Shown here: piece by piece, positions 5,430 to 5,930 of the stretch
Numbering within the stretch: the stretch's first letter is position 1
Layout of the letters: every line of letters starts with the position of its first letter
Source of the DNA: UBA1189 sp045654565
GTDB taxonomy: Bacteria; Bacteroidota; Bacteroidia; Bacteroidales; Bacteroidaceae
Length of the DNA: 5,930 bases
NCBI GenBank assembly: GCA_045654565.1
Contig: JAZONP010000181.1
Coordinates: 1-5,930, forward strand
Direction of reading: 5' to 3'
The notes under the pieces: model-generated
What the model was told of the DNA's origin: nothing
Seen by the model: only the letters and a program-made list of their open reading frames with translations
Databases searched by the model: none
Program-made: the position numbers and the translations under genes

Positions 5430-5930
5430 ATGGGAACGAAAGAAGCGATAAAGTTATTCGAAGAGAAGCGCGTGCGCACCGCATGGGACGATGAGCAGGA
5501 GAAATGGTATTTCTCCATTGTAGATGTTGTGGATGTGCTGACAGACAGCAAAGATGCGCTGACGGCTCGAAAGTACTGGAACAAACTAAAACAACGCCTT
5601 AAAGAAGAAGGAAATGAAACGGTGACAAATTGTCACCAGTTGAAACTTCGTGCAGCAGACGGCAAGATGCGTCTTACCGATGTTGCTGATACCGAGCAAC
5701 TTTTCCGTATCATACAGTCCATACCATCGCCCAAAGCCGAACCGTTTAAGCGATGGATGGCTCAGGTGGCAGCCGAGCGCATAGACCAGATGCAAGACCC
5801 AGAGCTGAGCATACACCAGGCAATGGCGGACTACAAGCGGTTGGGCTACTCGGACAACTGGATAAACCAACGCCTCAAGAGCATCGAGATACGCAAAGAC
5901 CTTACTGACCAATGGCGGCAACACAATGTG
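5430..5930 (+). CDS. BRO-N domain (DinD / phage antirepressor-like) protein, 3' end outside window
   Basis: 167 codons are present without a stop; the frame runs off the window edge. The sequence opens MGTKEAIKLFEEKRVRTAWD and shows the BRO-N pattern of viral BRO and DNA-damage-inducible DinD-like proteins: W26-Y-F-S-I-V-D-V (26-33), Y49-W50 with KLKQRL, E63-T-V-T-N-C-H-Q-L-K (63-72), A76-D-G-K-M-R-L-T-D (76-84), then QSIPSPKAEPFKRWMA (96-111). Similar Bacteroidales proteins run to about 270-290 residues, so roughly 110 residues are probably missing. ATG 5430 is favoured because a consensus -7 box lies 21 bases upstream. DNA binding is the family expectation. The target and biological role are unknown; the family is common in prophages and accessory islands. 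Confidence 0.85.
   Translation, partial: MGTKEAIKLFEEKRVRTAWDDEQEKWYFSIVDVVDVLTDSKDALTARKYWNKLKQRLKEEGNETVTNCHQLKLRAADGKMRLTDVADTEQLFRIIQSIPSPKAEPFKRWMAQVAAERIDQMQDPELSIHQAMADYKRLGYSDNWINQRLKSIEIRKDLTDQWRQHNV
5621..5637. repeat. Perfect 17-bp palindrome inside the BRO-N gene (8-bp arms, 1-nt centre)
   Basis: GGTGACAA (5621-5628) and TTGTCACC (5630-5637) are exact reverse complements around a single A. They cover codons 64-69 (TVTNCH), in the strongly conserved segment of the domain. The geometry matches that of the palindrome in rhuM, but the sequences differ. Confidence 0.75.

Overview
The window reads as accessory chromosome of a Bacteroidales bacterium (Prevotella/Bacteroides-like). The basis is the two long TlpA-like thioredoxin proteins with Bacteroidales-type N-terminal domains, the RhuM and BRO-N genes, Bacteroidetes-type TAnnTTTG promoter boxes, and the lack of clear Shine-Dalgarno sites. 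This assignment is an inference; no rRNA or marker gene is present.

Layout, all on the + strand: a thioredoxin-fold protein (5-2158), a RhuM-family DNA-binding protein (about 2244-3239), a second thioredoxin-fold protein that is a lipoprotein (3353-5191), and a BRO-N/DinD-like gene cut by the window edge (5430-5930). The order therefore alternates between envelope thiol-redox proteins and phage-antirepressor-like DNA-binding proteins. Gaps are 67-238 bp, and each gene after the first has its own promoter-like sequence, so this looks like neighbouring units and not one operon.

The most notable observation is in the first gene. Its first 21 bases, and a 33-base block encoding the signal-peptide core, are identical to the start of the second thioredoxin gene. 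In the first gene these blocks are separated by 189 extra AT-rich bases (32% GC) bounded by 21-bp inverted repeats that match at 20 of 21 positions. This is a MITE-like element inserted into the signal-peptide coding region. The frame is preserved and no stop is introduced. The element also carries a promoter-like sequence and an in-frame ATG that could supply a new start with a positively charged n-region. The two proteins further differ in export class: the second has a lipobox (LGAC), while the first has LGAN at the aligned place and probably uses signal peptidase I.

Other structure: a perfect 25-bp palindrome (12-bp arms around one A) inside rhuM, and a 17-bp palindrome (8-bp arms around one A) at a comparable place in the BRO-N gene. 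The leader of the second thioredoxin gene also appears to be partly repeated after that gene, ending in an 11-codon open frame that may be what remains of a third paralogue's start. No RNA genes, CRISPR arrays or complete insertion sequences were seen. No gene-free stretch exceeds 300 bases; the longest is 5192-5429.
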